From positions 4,358,001 through 4,422,000 of the forward strand of contig NZ_LT838813.1 in assembly GCF_900176595.1 (NCBI RefSeq): DNA of 64,000 nucleotides. Direction: 5' to 3'. Numbering within the stretch: the first letter of the stretch is position 1; each line of letters starts with the position of its first letter. Shown piece after piece: positions 52,755 to 61,868 of this stretch. This DNA comes from Aquiflexum balticum DSM 16537. GTDB taxonomy: Bacteria; Bacteroidota; Bacteroidia; Cytophagales; Cyclobacteriaceae. Below the pieces are notes generated by a model, which was not told where the DNA came from, ran no database searches, and saw only the letters and a list, made by a program, of their open reading frames with translations. The translations under genes were made by a program, and so were the position numbers.

Positions 52755-54167
52755 ATGAAAGATTCCCCTTTACCTTTTAGACAAATTGAATGGTGGATTG
52801 TCACCTTGGTTTTCCTTTCTATCATTCTGATCAATATTCTGAACGCAGGTTTTATTTATTACAAACCCACAGACCAGCAGATAGCCGATTATTTTGCAAA
52901 GCTCTTTATTCCGGTCATCCACTTCCTGTCCTTTTATTTTATCCACATGAAAATCATTCCGGGATATTCAAGGGAAAGGAAACCATGGAAATATGCTTTG
53001 CTCTTAGCTTTGCTATTCTTTGGGTCATTTATACTCAGTGTTGCTTTTTCAACCGGGGCTGAAATCACAGATGATTTTTTCATGCCGTTTTACTTGGGGG
53101 CAATAGCAATTTATGCAGGCTATCTTCTTTTAACTTACATTCTCGATCAGATCCTGACACCTCCCCGATTGGGTAATTATATTCTGTTCAATATCATCAG
53201 GCTCTTTGCGATTTACCTTTTCGTGATATTGTTTCTCATACAATTCCAAAAGTTTGGAACAAAGCCAATTATCCTGGTTTTTGCGGTAGTAATCCCCAGC
53301 ATCGTATTCATTATTCTCTTTAACTTCTTTTTGATCTATGGCAATAGAAAAAAGGGGAAAACACAAATGGCCAATTATTTTTTGGCCCTATTGGAATTCT
53401 CTATTGCCTTGATTTTTCTTATTGTAGCCATTCAAGTGGGGACTTTTGCTCCTGCATTTGTGGGTCTTGCTGCCATGATTTTGGTAGCAGTGGTTTTGGT
53501 TCCTGCTTCCAATCTGATATTTGAAAAATATGATGCCTATCTTGGAGAAATCAATTCTTTGTCCACCAAAGTAACCCAATCCAATGCTAATCTGGATTTT
53601 CTTCGCTCACAGATCAACCCACATTTTCTCTTTAATGCTTTGAATACGCTCTATGGAACAGCTTTACAGGAAAATGCCGAAAGAACTTCCGAAGGGATAC
53701 AGAAGTTGGGCGATATGATGCGGTTTATGCTTCATGAAAACAATCAAGACAAAATCCCTGTAGAGCGGGAAAAAGAGTACCTAGTCAACTATGTGGATTT
53801 GCAATTATTAAGAATCAAAGAACAGGAAAATATTGACATTGTTTTTTCCAAAGGTGAAGATGCCTGTTCCGGTGAAATTGCCCCGATGTTGTTGATACCT
53901 TTTGTGGAAAATGCCTTCAAACACGGCATCAGCCTCCAAAAGAAATCCTGGGTAAAAATCAGTTTGAGGTGTCTTGCAGGATCGGTTCACCTAGATGTAA
54001 ACAACAGTATCCACCGCTCAGATGAACATGATCCCGAAAGAAAATCCAGTGGCATTGGTCTGGAAAATGTCAGGCAAAGGCTGGACCTGCTTTATCCCGG
54101 AAAACATGACTTGGTGATAAGGGAAAATGAGATGGAGTATTTTGTACATTTAAGTATAAAGCTTTGA
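52755..54167 (+). CDS. LytS/YehU-type sensor histidine kinase
   Basis: A 470-residue kinase with eight or so membrane segments in the first 250 residues (for example WWIVTLVFLSIILINIL, IILVFAVVIPSIVFIILFNFFLIYG), a short linker, then the LytS-type His_kinase domain with SQINPHFLFNALNTLYGTAL (His290 as phosphorylation site) and the HATPase segment MLLIPFVENAFKHGI. The LytTR response regulator gene is downstream on the same strand, 273 bp away, so the two form a two-component system. The stimulus is unknown. Confidence 0.92.
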   Translation: MKDSPLPFRQIEWWIVTLVFLSIILINILNAGFIYYKPTDQQIADYFAKLFIPVIHFLSFYFIHMKIIPGYSRERKPWKYALLLALLFFGSFILSVAFSTGAEITDDFFMPFYLGAIAIYAGYLLLTYILDQILTPPRLGNYILFNIIRLFAIYLFVILFLIQFQKFGTKPIILVFAVVIPSIVFIILFNFFLIYGNRKKGKTQMANYFLALLEFSIALIFLIVAIQVGTFAPAFVGLAAMILVAVVLVPASNLIFEKYDAYLGEINSLSTKVTQSNANLDFLRSQINPHFLFNALNTLYGTALQENAERTSEGIQKLGDMMRFMLHENNQDKIPVEREKEYLVNYVDLQLLRIKEQENIDIVFSKGEDACSGEIAPMLLIPFVENAFKHGISLQKKSWVKISLRCLAGSVHLDVNNSIHRSDEHDPERKSSGIGLENVRQRLDLLYPGKHDLVIRENEMEYFVHLSIKL

Positions 54168-54440
54168 TTAGCGATTAAGGGAGGTTTAATTGATATATGC
54201 TTCGCGATATAATTGAAATATGCCTTCGGCGATATTACTCTCTTTTATCAAACCTGATTTGAAAGAATTGCCACCATAATTTCTAGAAATTATTTCTATA
54301 TATTTCAACCATATTTCAACTTTATCCCGAATCGCATTCGCTCTCGGGATCTTCGCTAAGCTACGATTTCCACCTTATTTCAATTCTATTTCCATAATAC
54401 TTCAACTTGATTTCTCATCAGAATAAATAAAAACCAACCC
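54168..54440. other. 273-bp repeat-rich spacer between a kinase and its regulator
   Basis: No gene. Two tandem hairpin units begin it: ATATGCTTCGCGATAT (54195-54210) and ATATGCCTTCGGCGATAT (54218-54235), whose stems differ by a compensated pair. A perfect 18-bp palindrome ATAATTTCTAGAAATTAT is at 54276-54293. Further on is a nested hairpin with outer arms ATCCCGA and TCGGGAT (about 54323-54350). The end is rich in TATTTCAA words. Confidence 0.65.
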
Positions 54441-55121
54441 ATGCTAACCGCAATTGCAATAGACGATGAACCGATGGCTTTGGAAGTGGTAAAGTCTCAT
54501 GCTGCAAAAATTCCTTTTTTGGATTTGAAATCAACGTTTACAGATGCGATCAAAGCTTTGGAGTACCTGAAAGAAAATCCTGTAAACCTGATTTTTTTGG
54601 ATATCAAGATGCCGGATATATCGGGGATGGAACTTGCCACGCTGATACCAAAGGAAACTATGGTCATTTTTACCACTGCCTATTCAGAACATGCAGTCAA
54701 AAGTTTTGAGTTGGATGCGGTGGATTATTTATTGAAACCATTTAACCTCAGCAGATTTCTGAAAGCCTGTCAAAAAGGACAGGAATGGAATGAACTCAAA
54801 AATGGTCAAAACAACGGATCTATTTTTATCAAAACCGGCTACGAACAAATCAAAGTCAATTTCGAGGATCTATTGTTCTGTGAAGCCAATGGCAACTATG
54901 TGAGTTTTCACTTGCCCAAGGAAAAAATCCTATCCAGAATGACCCTATCCGAAACCGAGAAGCTGCTTCCCTCTTCTTTTGTCAAGTCCCACCGTTCCTT
55001 TATTGTCAATACCCAACACATCCAAAAAATCGAAAGGCACCAACTTACTTTGGGAGGTAAACAAGTGCCTGTCAGTGGGAGCTTTTATGAGGAGTTGATG
55101 GGGAAGGTGAAGGGGTTTTAA
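54441..55121 (+). CDS. LytTR-family response regulator
   Basis: A 226-residue regulator: receiver domain with the phosphorylation site Asp54 (LIFLDIKMPDISG) and acidic residues DDE at 8-10, then a LytTR DNA-binding domain (residues about 125-225; GYEQIKVNFEDLLFCEANGNYVSFHL, SSFVKSHRSFIVNTQHIQKIERHQLTLGGKQVPVS). It is the expected partner of the LytS-type kinase encoded upstream. LytTR regulators bind direct repeats near their targets; none was defined here. Confidence 0.93.
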   Translation: MLTAIAIDDEPMALEVVKSHAAKIPFLDLKSTFTDAIKALEYLKENPVNLIFLDIKMPDISGMELATLIPKETMVIFTTAYSEHAVKSFELDAVDYLLKPFNLSRFLKACQKGQEWNELKNGQNNGSIFIKTGYEQIKVNFEDLLFCEANGNYVSFHLPKEKILSRMTLSETEKLLPSSFVKSHRSFIVNTQHIQKIERHQLTLGGKQVPVSGSFYEELMGKVKGF

Positions 55122-55549
55122 AGGATGAAAGTACCAAGTACCATGTACAATGTACCAAGAGGGGTGAGCCAAGTGGGAAAGGATGAAGGGAGAAAAGGAA
55201 GATTGATGATTTTAGATTGAAGGCTCCGTCATTCTAAAAGCAGCCATTCCTGCAAAGAAAAAATGCCGTAGGATTTCCTGCCGCAGGTAGGCATGACCGA
55301 AATAATAGCCCGGTAATTTATTGCCGGTATTATATTGATATCACGGATCCAAAAGTACCGTAAGTACGGACGATTTAATAGCGTTGCTCTATTCAAAAGA
55401 TAATTCTTGGTAATTCGAATTACAAATTCTACAAAATAAAAAGGTGTAGATTCAATCTACACCCGGTAATAAAATTAATCTATATCTAGATGGCATAAAA
55501 GATGAAGTTGACCCACATCTGTCATCGGTCATCTGACATCCAACATATT
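55122..55549. other. 428-bp non-coding region with degenerate repeats
   Basis: Between the LytTR gene and the convergent DUF1080 gene. It holds GTACCAAGTACCATGTACAATGTACCAAG-type words (about 55130-55160), a CCTGC/GCAGG hairpin (55279-55289), a CCGTA/TACGG hairpin near 55360, and the terminator at 55429-55463. No coding sequence was found. Confidence 0.5.
55429..55463 (-). terminator. Intrinsic terminator of the DUF1080 gene
   Basis: On the minus strand a stem GGTGTAGATT/AATCTACACC (plus-strand 55443-55463) with a one-base centre is followed by TTTTTATTTTGT. It is about 90 bp beyond the DUF1080 stop. Confidence 0.75.
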
Positions 55550-56308
55550 TTACAACTTCCTCACCCAAATATTCCTATAACTCACCAAATCCCCATGATC
55601 CTGTAGTTTGATGGGCATTTCTGCAGGATGTGCTTTGTAGTTTGGTATTCCTATATATTCGGTGGGGCCTTTGATTTCTGTGTTGTGTTGGACAAGAATG
55701 CCATTATGGATCACGGTCACCTTAGCAGGGGAAACCAACATGCCGTCGGCATTGAATTTAGGGGCCGTAAAGAAAATATCATAGGTGTTCCACTCTCCCG
55801 GTGCTTTCATGGCATTGACCAAAGGCGGATGCTGCTTGTAAATACTTCCTGCCTGACCATTGGAATAAGTCCTGCTTTCATAGGAATCCAATACCTGCAC
55901 TTCATAAAGAGACATCAGGAAGATTCCTGAATTTCCTCTGCCCTGACCTTCACCTTTAATAACAGTCGGTGCCGTCCATTCAATATGCAACTGCATATCT
56001 CCAAATCCTTGCTTGGTTTGTATGTCTCCTGTTCTTGGAGTAACCGTAAAAGCTCCGTTCTCAACTTTCCACTCAGGAAATCCTCCTGTACGGGCACTGA
56101 TAAAATTGTTCAGGTTATTGCCATCAAACAGGACAATGGCATCAGAAGGTGGCAGATGATTTTGAGTTCCCGGAGTTACTTTCTTTGGAACAGGTTCCCA
56201 AAATTCCGTTGCTTCCGGTGGTAATTTGATGTCTTTTTGCTGAGCCAAAAGTGGCATTGAAGCAAAAAGGGCAAAAACGATAAAGGAATTTTTAAAGATT
56301 TGTATCAT
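55550..56308 (-). CDS. DUF1080 (3-keto-disaccharide hydrolase-like) secreted protein
   Basis: A 252-residue exported protein with a signal peptide (IVFALFASMPLLAQ) and a concanavalin-like DUF1080 domain: IVLFDGNNLNNFISARTGG, WKVENGAFTVTP, FGDMQLHIEWTAP, GRGNSGIFLMSLYEVQVLDSY, and PGEWNTYDIFFTAP. The domain is now known in 3-keto-glycoside and 3-keto-disaccharide hydrolases of Bacteroidota. The exact substrate is not predictable. It stands alone, with its own terminator on the 3' side. Confidence 0.9.
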   Translation of the reverse strand: MIQIFKNSFIVFALFASMPLLAQQKDIKLPPEATEFWEPVPKKVTPGTQNHLPPSDAIVLFDGNNLNNFISARTGGFPEWKVENGAFTVTPRTGDIQTKQGFGDMQLHIEWTAPTVIKGEGQGRGNSGIFLMSLYEVQVLDSYESRTYSNGQAGSIYKQHPPLVNAMKAPGEWNTYDIFFTAPKFNADGMLVSPAKVTVIHNGILVQHNTEIKGPTEYIGIPNYKAHPAEMPIKLQDHGDLVSYRNIWVRKL

Positions 56309-56436
56309 AGGTTTATTGGATTGAAATTTTTATTGATCCACCAAATTAAAGTAAATAATAAGCTTTCAAAAGCCGTTGATGGATTTTTGGTTTTTCATCT
56401 GCTGACATACAGTTAAATTCCTAAAAAATTAATCCT

Positions 56437-58977
56437 ATGCAAAAAAATATACTTTTATTGACCCTGCTCTTTTCGGTGATAATCCCGTTGAAAGCACAAA
56501 AAGATTATTACTTTCCTGGGGAAACCTTTTCCTCTGAAATTCCTTCCCCGTATGCTTATTTTGGATACCATATCGGAGAATGGCATACCAGATATGACCG
56601 GTTAGTTGGCTATTTTGAAGAATTGGCCAAAACCTCCGACATGGCCGAACTGCATACCATAGGTCATACCAATCAACTTCGGCCTCAGGTTGTGCTGGTC
56701 ATCAGTAAAAATCAAAATATCCAAAACCTGGAAAACATCCGGACCAACCATATCAAATTGGCAGATCCCAAACAACCCATGCCGGATGTAGCCAAGATGC
56801 CTGCCATCATCAACTTGGCTTACAGTGTTCATGGCAATGAACCATCGGGCGGGGAAGCAGCGATTCTGACAGCCTATTGGCTGTTGGCATCCCAAAGTGA
56901 TTTGGCCAAAGAAATCAGAGAAAATGCGGTGATTTTGATAGATCCTGCCATCAATCCCGATGGCAGGGACCGACATACCAATTGGGCCAATATGCACAAA
57001 GGCTTTCCACCTGTCGCAGATCCTTTGGACCGGGAACACAATGAAATATGGCCAAGTGGTAGGGTAAACCATTACTGGTTTGATTTGAACCGGGATTGGT
57101 TGCCTTTGGCCCAAGTGGAATTGCAAAACAAAATTGCCTGGTATCATACCTGGTATCCCAATGTGGTTGGGGATTTTCATGAAATGGGTACCAACAGTAC
57201 TTATTTCTTCGAACCTACCAAACCATTCAGCAGCGAGAATCCTGTTGTTCCAAGAAAAAACTATGAGGATATCAACAATAAGTTTGCAACTTATTTTGCA
57301 AAAGCGCTAGATGGCATCGGCAGCTTATATTGGACCAAAGAGGTATTTGACAACAGTTATCCGGGTTACGGTTCCACCTATCCTGATATTCAGGGCGGCC
57401 TGGGGTTGGTGTTTGAACAAGGCAGTTCAAGAGGTCATATTCAAAGTTCCCAAAGGGGTGATATCACTTTTCAGTTTACCATCAGAAACCAATTGAAAAT
57501 CTCGATTGCCACTATGGAAGCTGGGGTGAAAGAACGGGAATATATGCACCGTTATCTTCGGGAATTTTTCCAGACAGGACTAAACGAAGCTGGAAAAGAC
57601 CGTGCCAAAGCTTATGTTTTTGGAGATGAATTTGATGAATCAAAAAACAGGTTATTTTTAAAGTTACTTTTAGATCATAAAATAAAAGTTATTGAAAATG
57701 AGTCCAATATAAATGTAGAAGGAAAGTCATTTAAGCAAGGAAAATCCTGGATTGTCCCTACATCCCAAGCCCAATACAGGATGGTTAGATCGATGTTTGA
57801 GAAAGTGACCACATTTGCGGATTCGGTATTTTATGATGCTTCTGCTTGGACCATGGCATTGGCTTATGGGATGCCCTATGCCGCGCAGGCTTCGGTAGGA
57901 TCGGGTGCTGAAGTTTCATCCTTGCCAACTCAAAATCAGAACTTTCCTGCAGATGGAAAATATGTTGCTTACTTGGTAGATTGGACGGATTATTTTGCAC
58001 CCAAATTCCTTCACCATATCCAAAAAGCAGGAATTCATGTGGAAACTACCGCACTGCCATTTACTTCAAATACCGATCAAGGTCCTAAGGAATTTCCAGC
58101 GGGTTCATTAATTATTCCCACCGCATTTCAAAAACTTTCTGCAGATGAAATGAAAGCGGCCATGAAAACTGCAGCGGAAGCAGCAGGGCAACATGTCTAT
58201 GCCACCACCACCGGATTCAGCACCAAAGGGATAGATTTAGGTAGCAATAACATCTCAGCAGTTTCACAGCCAAAGGTATTGATGCTGGTAGGTCATGGAA
58301 CTTCACAAAATGAAGCGGGTGAAATCTGGCATTTGATGGATACCAAAGTGGGTATGCCAATCACGAAAGTAGATATCAGCCTATTTGGAAGAGTAAACTT
58401 ATATGACTACAATACTTTGATTTTACCTTCAGGAAATTACTCTTCTCTATCTGCTGCTCAAATCACGCATTTAAAGGATTGGTTATCAAGAGGCGGTACA
58501 GTCATTTCATTGCGCTCTGCCAGTCAATGGCTTCAAAGTCAGGAAATTGTCAAAGAAGAATACCTTAAAAGTGAAAATGAAAAATCACCTGAATTCCTTC
58601 CTTTTGGATCAAGAAGGGATTTTGCAGGAGCTCAGGCCATTGGAGGAAGTATTTATCTGGCAAAATTGGATAAGACACATCCTTTGGGTTTTGGCTATAG
58701 AAATTATGAGTTACCGGTTTATAGAAATTCAACCCTGTTTTTCAAACCATCCAAAAACCCTTCAAATACTCCTTTGAGATACACTTCCAATCCTTTATTA
58801 GGTGGGTACATTTCACCGGAAAATCTTGAAAAAGTGAAGCAAAGTGCCAGCGTCATAGTCTCCACAGTCGGTCAGGGAAGGGTAATCCACTTCATCGACA
58901 ACCCCAATTTCCGTGGAACATGGTTCGGTACCAACAAGCTGTTCTTTAATGCAGTTTTCTTTGGGGATAAGATGTGA
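56437..58977 (+). CDS. Secreted M14 family zinc carboxypeptidase
   Basis: An 846-residue exported peptidase with a signal peptide (LLLTLLFSVIIPLKA). The M14 zinc site is His132 and Glu135 (YSVHGNEPSGGE) with His248 (GDFHEMG); the catalytic glutamate is Glu327 (GLVFEQGSSRG). The long C-terminal part (residues about 400-846) includes a glutamine-amidotransferase-like or beta-sandwich domain with VLMLVGHGTSQNEAGEIWHLMD and LILPSGNYSSL. It removes C-terminal residues from peptides or acts on cell-wall-like substrates; substrate unknown. It is divergent from the DUF1080 gene, with a 128-bp spacer. Confidence 0.9.
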   Translation: MQKNILLLTLLFSVIIPLKAQKDYYFPGETFSSEIPSPYAYFGYHIGEWHTRYDRLVGYFEELAKTSDMAELHTIGHTNQLRPQVVLVISKNQNIQNLENIRTNHIKLADPKQPMPDVAKMPAIINLAYSVHGNEPSGGEAAILTAYWLLASQSDLAKEIRENAVILIDPAINPDGRDRHTNWANMHKGFPPVADPLDREHNEIWPSGRVNHYWFDLNRDWLPLAQVELQNKIAWYHTWYPNVVGDFHEMGTNSTYFFEPTKPFSSENPVVPRKNYEDINNKFATYFAKALDGIGSLYWTKEVFDNSYPGYGSTYPDIQGGLGLVFEQGSSRGHIQSSQRGDITFQFTIRNQLKISIATMEAGVKEREYMHRYLREFFQTGLNEAGKDRAKAYVFGDEFDESKNRLFLKLLLDHKIKVIENESNINVEGKSFKQGKSWIVPTSQAQYRMVRSMFEKVTTFADSVFYDASAWTMALAYGMPYAAQASVGSGAEVSSLPTQNQNFPADGKYVAYLVDWTDYFAPKFLHHIQKAGIHVETTALPFTSNTDQGPKEFPAGSLIIPTAFQKLSADEMKAAMKTAAEAAGQHVYATTTGFSTKGIDLGSNNISAVSQPKVLMLVGHGTSQNEAGEIWHLMDTKVGMPITKVDISLFGRVNLYDYNTLILPSGNYSSLSAAQITHLKDWLSRGGTVISLRSASQWLQSQEIVKEEYLKSENEKSPEFLPFGSRRDFAGAQAIGGSIYLAKLDKTHPLGFGYRNYELPVYRNSTLFFKPSKNPSNTPLRYTSNPLLGGYISPENLEKVKQSASVIVSTVGQGRVIHFIDNPNFRGTWFGTNKLFFNAVFFGDKM

Positions 58978-59012
58978 TTGATTAAACTGAAGAAGTTTGA
59001 TCTAATTTTATA

Positions 59013-59106
59013 TGAACCACAAAAGAAACAAAAGGGAACAAAAGAATTTAACATTCAAAAATTGATGTTTTTAACTTTTGTTTTCTTTTGTCACTTTTGT
59101 GGTTCA
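59013..59106. repeat. Long-hairpin dispersed element, copy 2 (inverted relative to copy 1)
   Basis: Left arm TGAACCACAAAAGAAACAAA... (59013-59044) and right arm CTTTTGTTTTCTTTTGTCAC... (59075-59106) around a 30-nt loop. Read on the minus strand it matches copy 1 at 49988-50062, with 32 of 32 bases identical in one arm. It lies between the M14 peptidase gene and the radical SAM gene. Confidence 0.8.
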
Positions 59107-59169
59107 TTATTTTTTATCCTTAATGGTTATCCGTGAAAATTATCGAAATTTGGGGGAAATAATTTTACT

Positions 59170-61377
59170 GTGTCAAAATCCATTCTTTTAATCACTCCTC
59201 CGTTTACCCAACTGAATACCCCCTATCCTGCGACCGCATATATCAAAGGTTATCTGAATACGATAGGAAAAACATCCCATCAAGCAGATCTGGGAATAAA
59301 AGTAATTCTTAGGATTTTTTCAAAAAATGGTTTAAGTAAAGTATTTCAAGCTATTGATAAAGAAGGAATTAAAAAATATTCAAAAAACAGCCTAAGAATA
59401 TTTAAACTTCAAAATGACTACTTACATACCATAGACCCTGTCATCAAATTCCTGCAATTTGAAAACCCTACCTTGGCCTACAATATCTGTGACGGAGACT
59501 TTTTACCAAAAGCGTCAAGGTTTGATCAGTTGGATAATATGGATTGGGCTTTTGGAACCATGGGGATACAGGACAAAGCCCGGCATTTGGCAACACTCTA
59601 TTTGGAAGATTTGGGGGATTTGATCCAGGAAGTGTTGGATCCTTTTTTTGGATTTAGCCGGTACGCCGAAAGATTGGGTAGATCAGCGGTTTCTTTCGAC
59701 CCACTGGCCAAAGCTTTGGAAGGACAACTTTCATTTACTGACCAATTTCTAATTGAGGAATTGGAATTATTGATAAAGGAAACTGATCCATATTTGGTCT
59801 GCATGTCTGTTCCTTTTCCGGGCAATTTATATGGAGCACTCCGATGCGGTCAATACATCAAGTCCAAGTATCCCCAAATAAAAATCGCTATGGGCGGTGG
59901 ATACCCAAATACTGAACTCAGGTCAATCAAAGAACCCCGAGTTTTCCAATACCTGGATTTTATCACTTTGGATGATGGAGAAAGGCCTTTGACATGTTTA
60001 TTGGAGCATTTGGATGGAGACAGAGAATTACAAAAACTCAAGAGGACATTTGCCTTATTGAACGGAAAGGTAACCTATCTCAACGGGTCAAAAGAAAGTG
60101 ATATTCCATTCAGCAAAACAGGAACGCCTGACTATTCTGGTTTGCCGCTGCATCAATATCTTTCTGTAATAGAAATAGCCAATCCCATGCACCGCTTGTG
60201 GTCTGATGGGAGATGGAATAAATTGACTATGGCCCATGGCTGCTATTGGAAAAAGTGCTCTTTTTGTGATGTAACCTTGGATTATATCAAAAATTATGAA
60301 CCTGTCAGTGCCACACTGATATGTGACCGTATTGAAGAATTGATCTTGCAAACAGGTGAAACCGGATTCCACTTTGTAGATGAAGCGGCCCCTCCTGCTC
60401 TGATGCGCGAAGTTGCTATTGAAATACTTAAACGAAACCTTAAAATCACCTGGTGGACCAATATTAGGTTTGAAGAAAGGTTTACCTATAATCTCTGCAG
60501 ATTACTTAAAGCATCAGGTTGCATCGCTGTTTCAGGCGGTTTAGAGGTAGCTTCTGACCGTTTATTGAAAATGATGCAGAAAGGTGTCACCGTTTCCCAA
60601 GTAGCCAGGGTTGCGCATAATTTTACCGAATCGGGCATTATGGTGCATGCCTATCTGATGTACGGATTTCCGAGCCAGACAGCCCAGGAAACCATCGACA
60701 GCCTTGAAATGGTCAGACAGTTGTTTATGCACAATGTACTGCAATCCGGCTTCTGGCACTTGTTTGCCATGACAGCCCATGCACCCATTGGAGTTGATCC
60801 GGGTGCCTTCAGAGTGGTAAGGACAGGTCCGGAACAAGGTCTCTTTGCAGAGAATGACCTTAGCCATGAAGATCCGGAAGGCGCAGAACATGAGCTGTTC
60901 AGCGAAGGTTTGAAAAAAGCCCTGTTCAATTACATGCACGGAATCTGTTTTGACTTCAAGCTTCAGGAATGGTTTGATTTCAAGATACCTAGAACATCGG
61001 TTTCATCAAATTTTATTTTTAATGCCATTCAACATGAAACGGAAGTTGTTTTGAAACCCAATGCAAAAATGGTTTGGCTGGGAAATGTGCCTGAATTGTT
61101 ACATGATACTTTTATCAGCAAAAAAGGAAATAAAATAGAAACCTGGAAATTGGTCATTGAAAACAAGAACCACAGGGACGAGATCCTAGTCGGAAAAGAA
61201 GACGGTAAATGGCTGGAAGCCATTCTTCGGGAAATATCACCAACTCCCGAAAAAAAGGAAATGAACTTTGGATCTTTTGAGGAAAATTATGTGAAGGCAG
61301 GTTTAGGGGATTTTAACCGTTTTTTAGTTTCCAAAACATGGAAATTCTTATTGGAATACGGTTTGGTCTTAGTTTAA
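59170..61377 (+). CDS. B12-binding radical SAM protein
   Basis: A 735-residue cytoplasmic enzyme. The N-terminal third is a B12-binding-like domain (LLITPPFTQLNTPYPAT at the start; CMSVPFPGNLYGALRCGQYIKSKYP, KIAMGGGYPNTELRS). The radical SAM core has its cluster cysteines in HGCYWKKCSFCDV: Cys358, Cys363 and Cys366, a CX4CX2C spacing rather than the usual CX3CX2C. It is followed by VDEAAPPALMREVA and SGGLEVASDRLLKMMQKG. A radical methyltransferase or related reaction is likely; the substrate is unknown. The start is GTG. It is not clustered with a biosynthetic operon in this window. Confidence 0.88.
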   Translation: MSKSILLITPPFTQLNTPYPATAYIKGYLNTIGKTSHQADLGIKVILRIFSKNGLSKVFQAIDKEGIKKYSKNSLRIFKLQNDYLHTIDPVIKFLQFENPTLAYNICDGDFLPKASRFDQLDNMDWAFGTMGIQDKARHLATLYLEDLGDLIQEVLDPFFGFSRYAERLGRSAVSFDPLAKALEGQLSFTDQFLIEELELLIKETDPYLVCMSVPFPGNLYGALRCGQYIKSKYPQIKIAMGGGYPNTELRSIKEPRVFQYLDFITLDDGERPLTCLLEHLDGDRELQKLKRTFALLNGKVTYLNGSKESDIPFSKTGTPDYSGLPLHQYLSVIEIANPMHRLWSDGRWNKLTMAHGCYWKKCSFCDVTLDYIKNYEPVSATLICDRIEELILQTGETGFHFVDEAAPPALMREVAIEILKRNLKITWWTNIRFEERFTYNLCRLLKASGCIAVSGGLEVASDRLLKMMQKGVTVSQVARVAHNFTESGIMVHAYLMYGFPSQTAQETIDSLEMVRQLFMHNVLQSGFWHLFAMTAHAPIGVDPGAFRVVRTGPEQGLFAENDLSHEDPEGAEHELFSEGLKKALFNYMHGICFDFKLQEWFDFKIPRTSVSSNFIFNAIQHETEVVLKPNAKMVWLGNVPELLHDTFISKKGNKIETWKLVIENKNHRDEILVGKEDGKWLEAILREISPTPEKKEMNFGSFEENYVKAGLGDFNRFLVSKTWKFLLEYGLVLV

Positions 61378-61378
61378 T

Positions 61379-61408
61379 AAAAAACCCGAGCTAAAAGCCC
61401 GGGTTTTT
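61379..61408 (+). terminator. Intrinsic terminator of the radical SAM gene
   Basis: Arms AAAAACCCGAGC and GCCCGGGTTTTT around the loop TAAAA, with one mismatch, immediately after the stop codon. The A/T flanks allow use on both strands, so it can also stop the tRNA transcripts arriving from the right. Confidence 0.85.
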
Positions 61409-61489
61409 AAACTCACTTTAACCACTAACAACCATAAAACAAATTCATCATGCCAAGGCAATCAGAACGATGAAAACATCAATTTGTCG

Positions 61490-61561
61490 TAGTCGATACG
61501 GGAATCGAACCCGTGTTTTATCCGTGAAAGGGATACGTCCTAACCCCTAGACGAATCGACC
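61490..61561 (-). tRNA. tRNA-Glu (anticodon TTC)
   Basis: On the minus strand a 72-nt cloverleaf: acceptor GGTCGAT with ATCGACT and discriminator A, anticodon stem TATCC/GGATA around loop CTTTCAC (anticodon TTC, Glu), and T stem ACGGG/CCCGT with loop TTCGATT. The 3' CCA is not encoded. A second tRNA-Glu gene lies 41 bp upstream. Confidence 0.97.
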
Positions 61562-61602
61562 ATTTTTCAAAAATAAAACACTGAATTTCTTCAGTGTCAG
61601 CG

Positions 61603-61674
61603 TAGTCGGTACGGGAATCGAACCCGTGTTTTATCCGTGAAAGGGATACGTCCTAACCCCTAGACGAACCGACC
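61603..61674 (-). tRNA. tRNA-Glu (anticodon TTC), second copy
   Basis: Identical to the neighbour except at one acceptor pair: GGTCGGT with ACCGACT, so the A6-T67 pair of the other copy is G6-C67 here. The anticodon is TTC and CCA is not encoded. The 41-nt spacer between the two contains a perfect hairpin ACACTGAA-TTTC-TTCAGTGT (61578-61597). Both are probably cut from one transcript. Confidence 0.97.
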
Positions 61675-61868
61675 AAATTTGGTATTGGGGACCACTTTTT
61701 CAAATGGTGTTGCAAATATAGAGGGTTAAATTCATATTGCAAAACCTGACCAAAAAATATTTGGTTTGTCCATTCAAAACCTTGAAACTAAGCTTGAAAA
61801 AAAATTTAGACATTGATGGACATCTTTGTTATTTTCGCCTGGGAATAAAAGAAGACAAACCAACACCC

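Noticed and set aside
56602-57180. Long frame of 192 codons on the minus strand opposite the M14 peptidase
   Set aside because: It is antisense to the catalytic domain of the peptidase and has no signal, domain or promoter of its own.
61737-61868. N-terminal extension of GAPDH
   Set aside because: The frame is open, but the 44 residues have no GAPDH similarity and begin in the spacer after the tRNA genes; the normal GAPDH start is the ATG at 61869.
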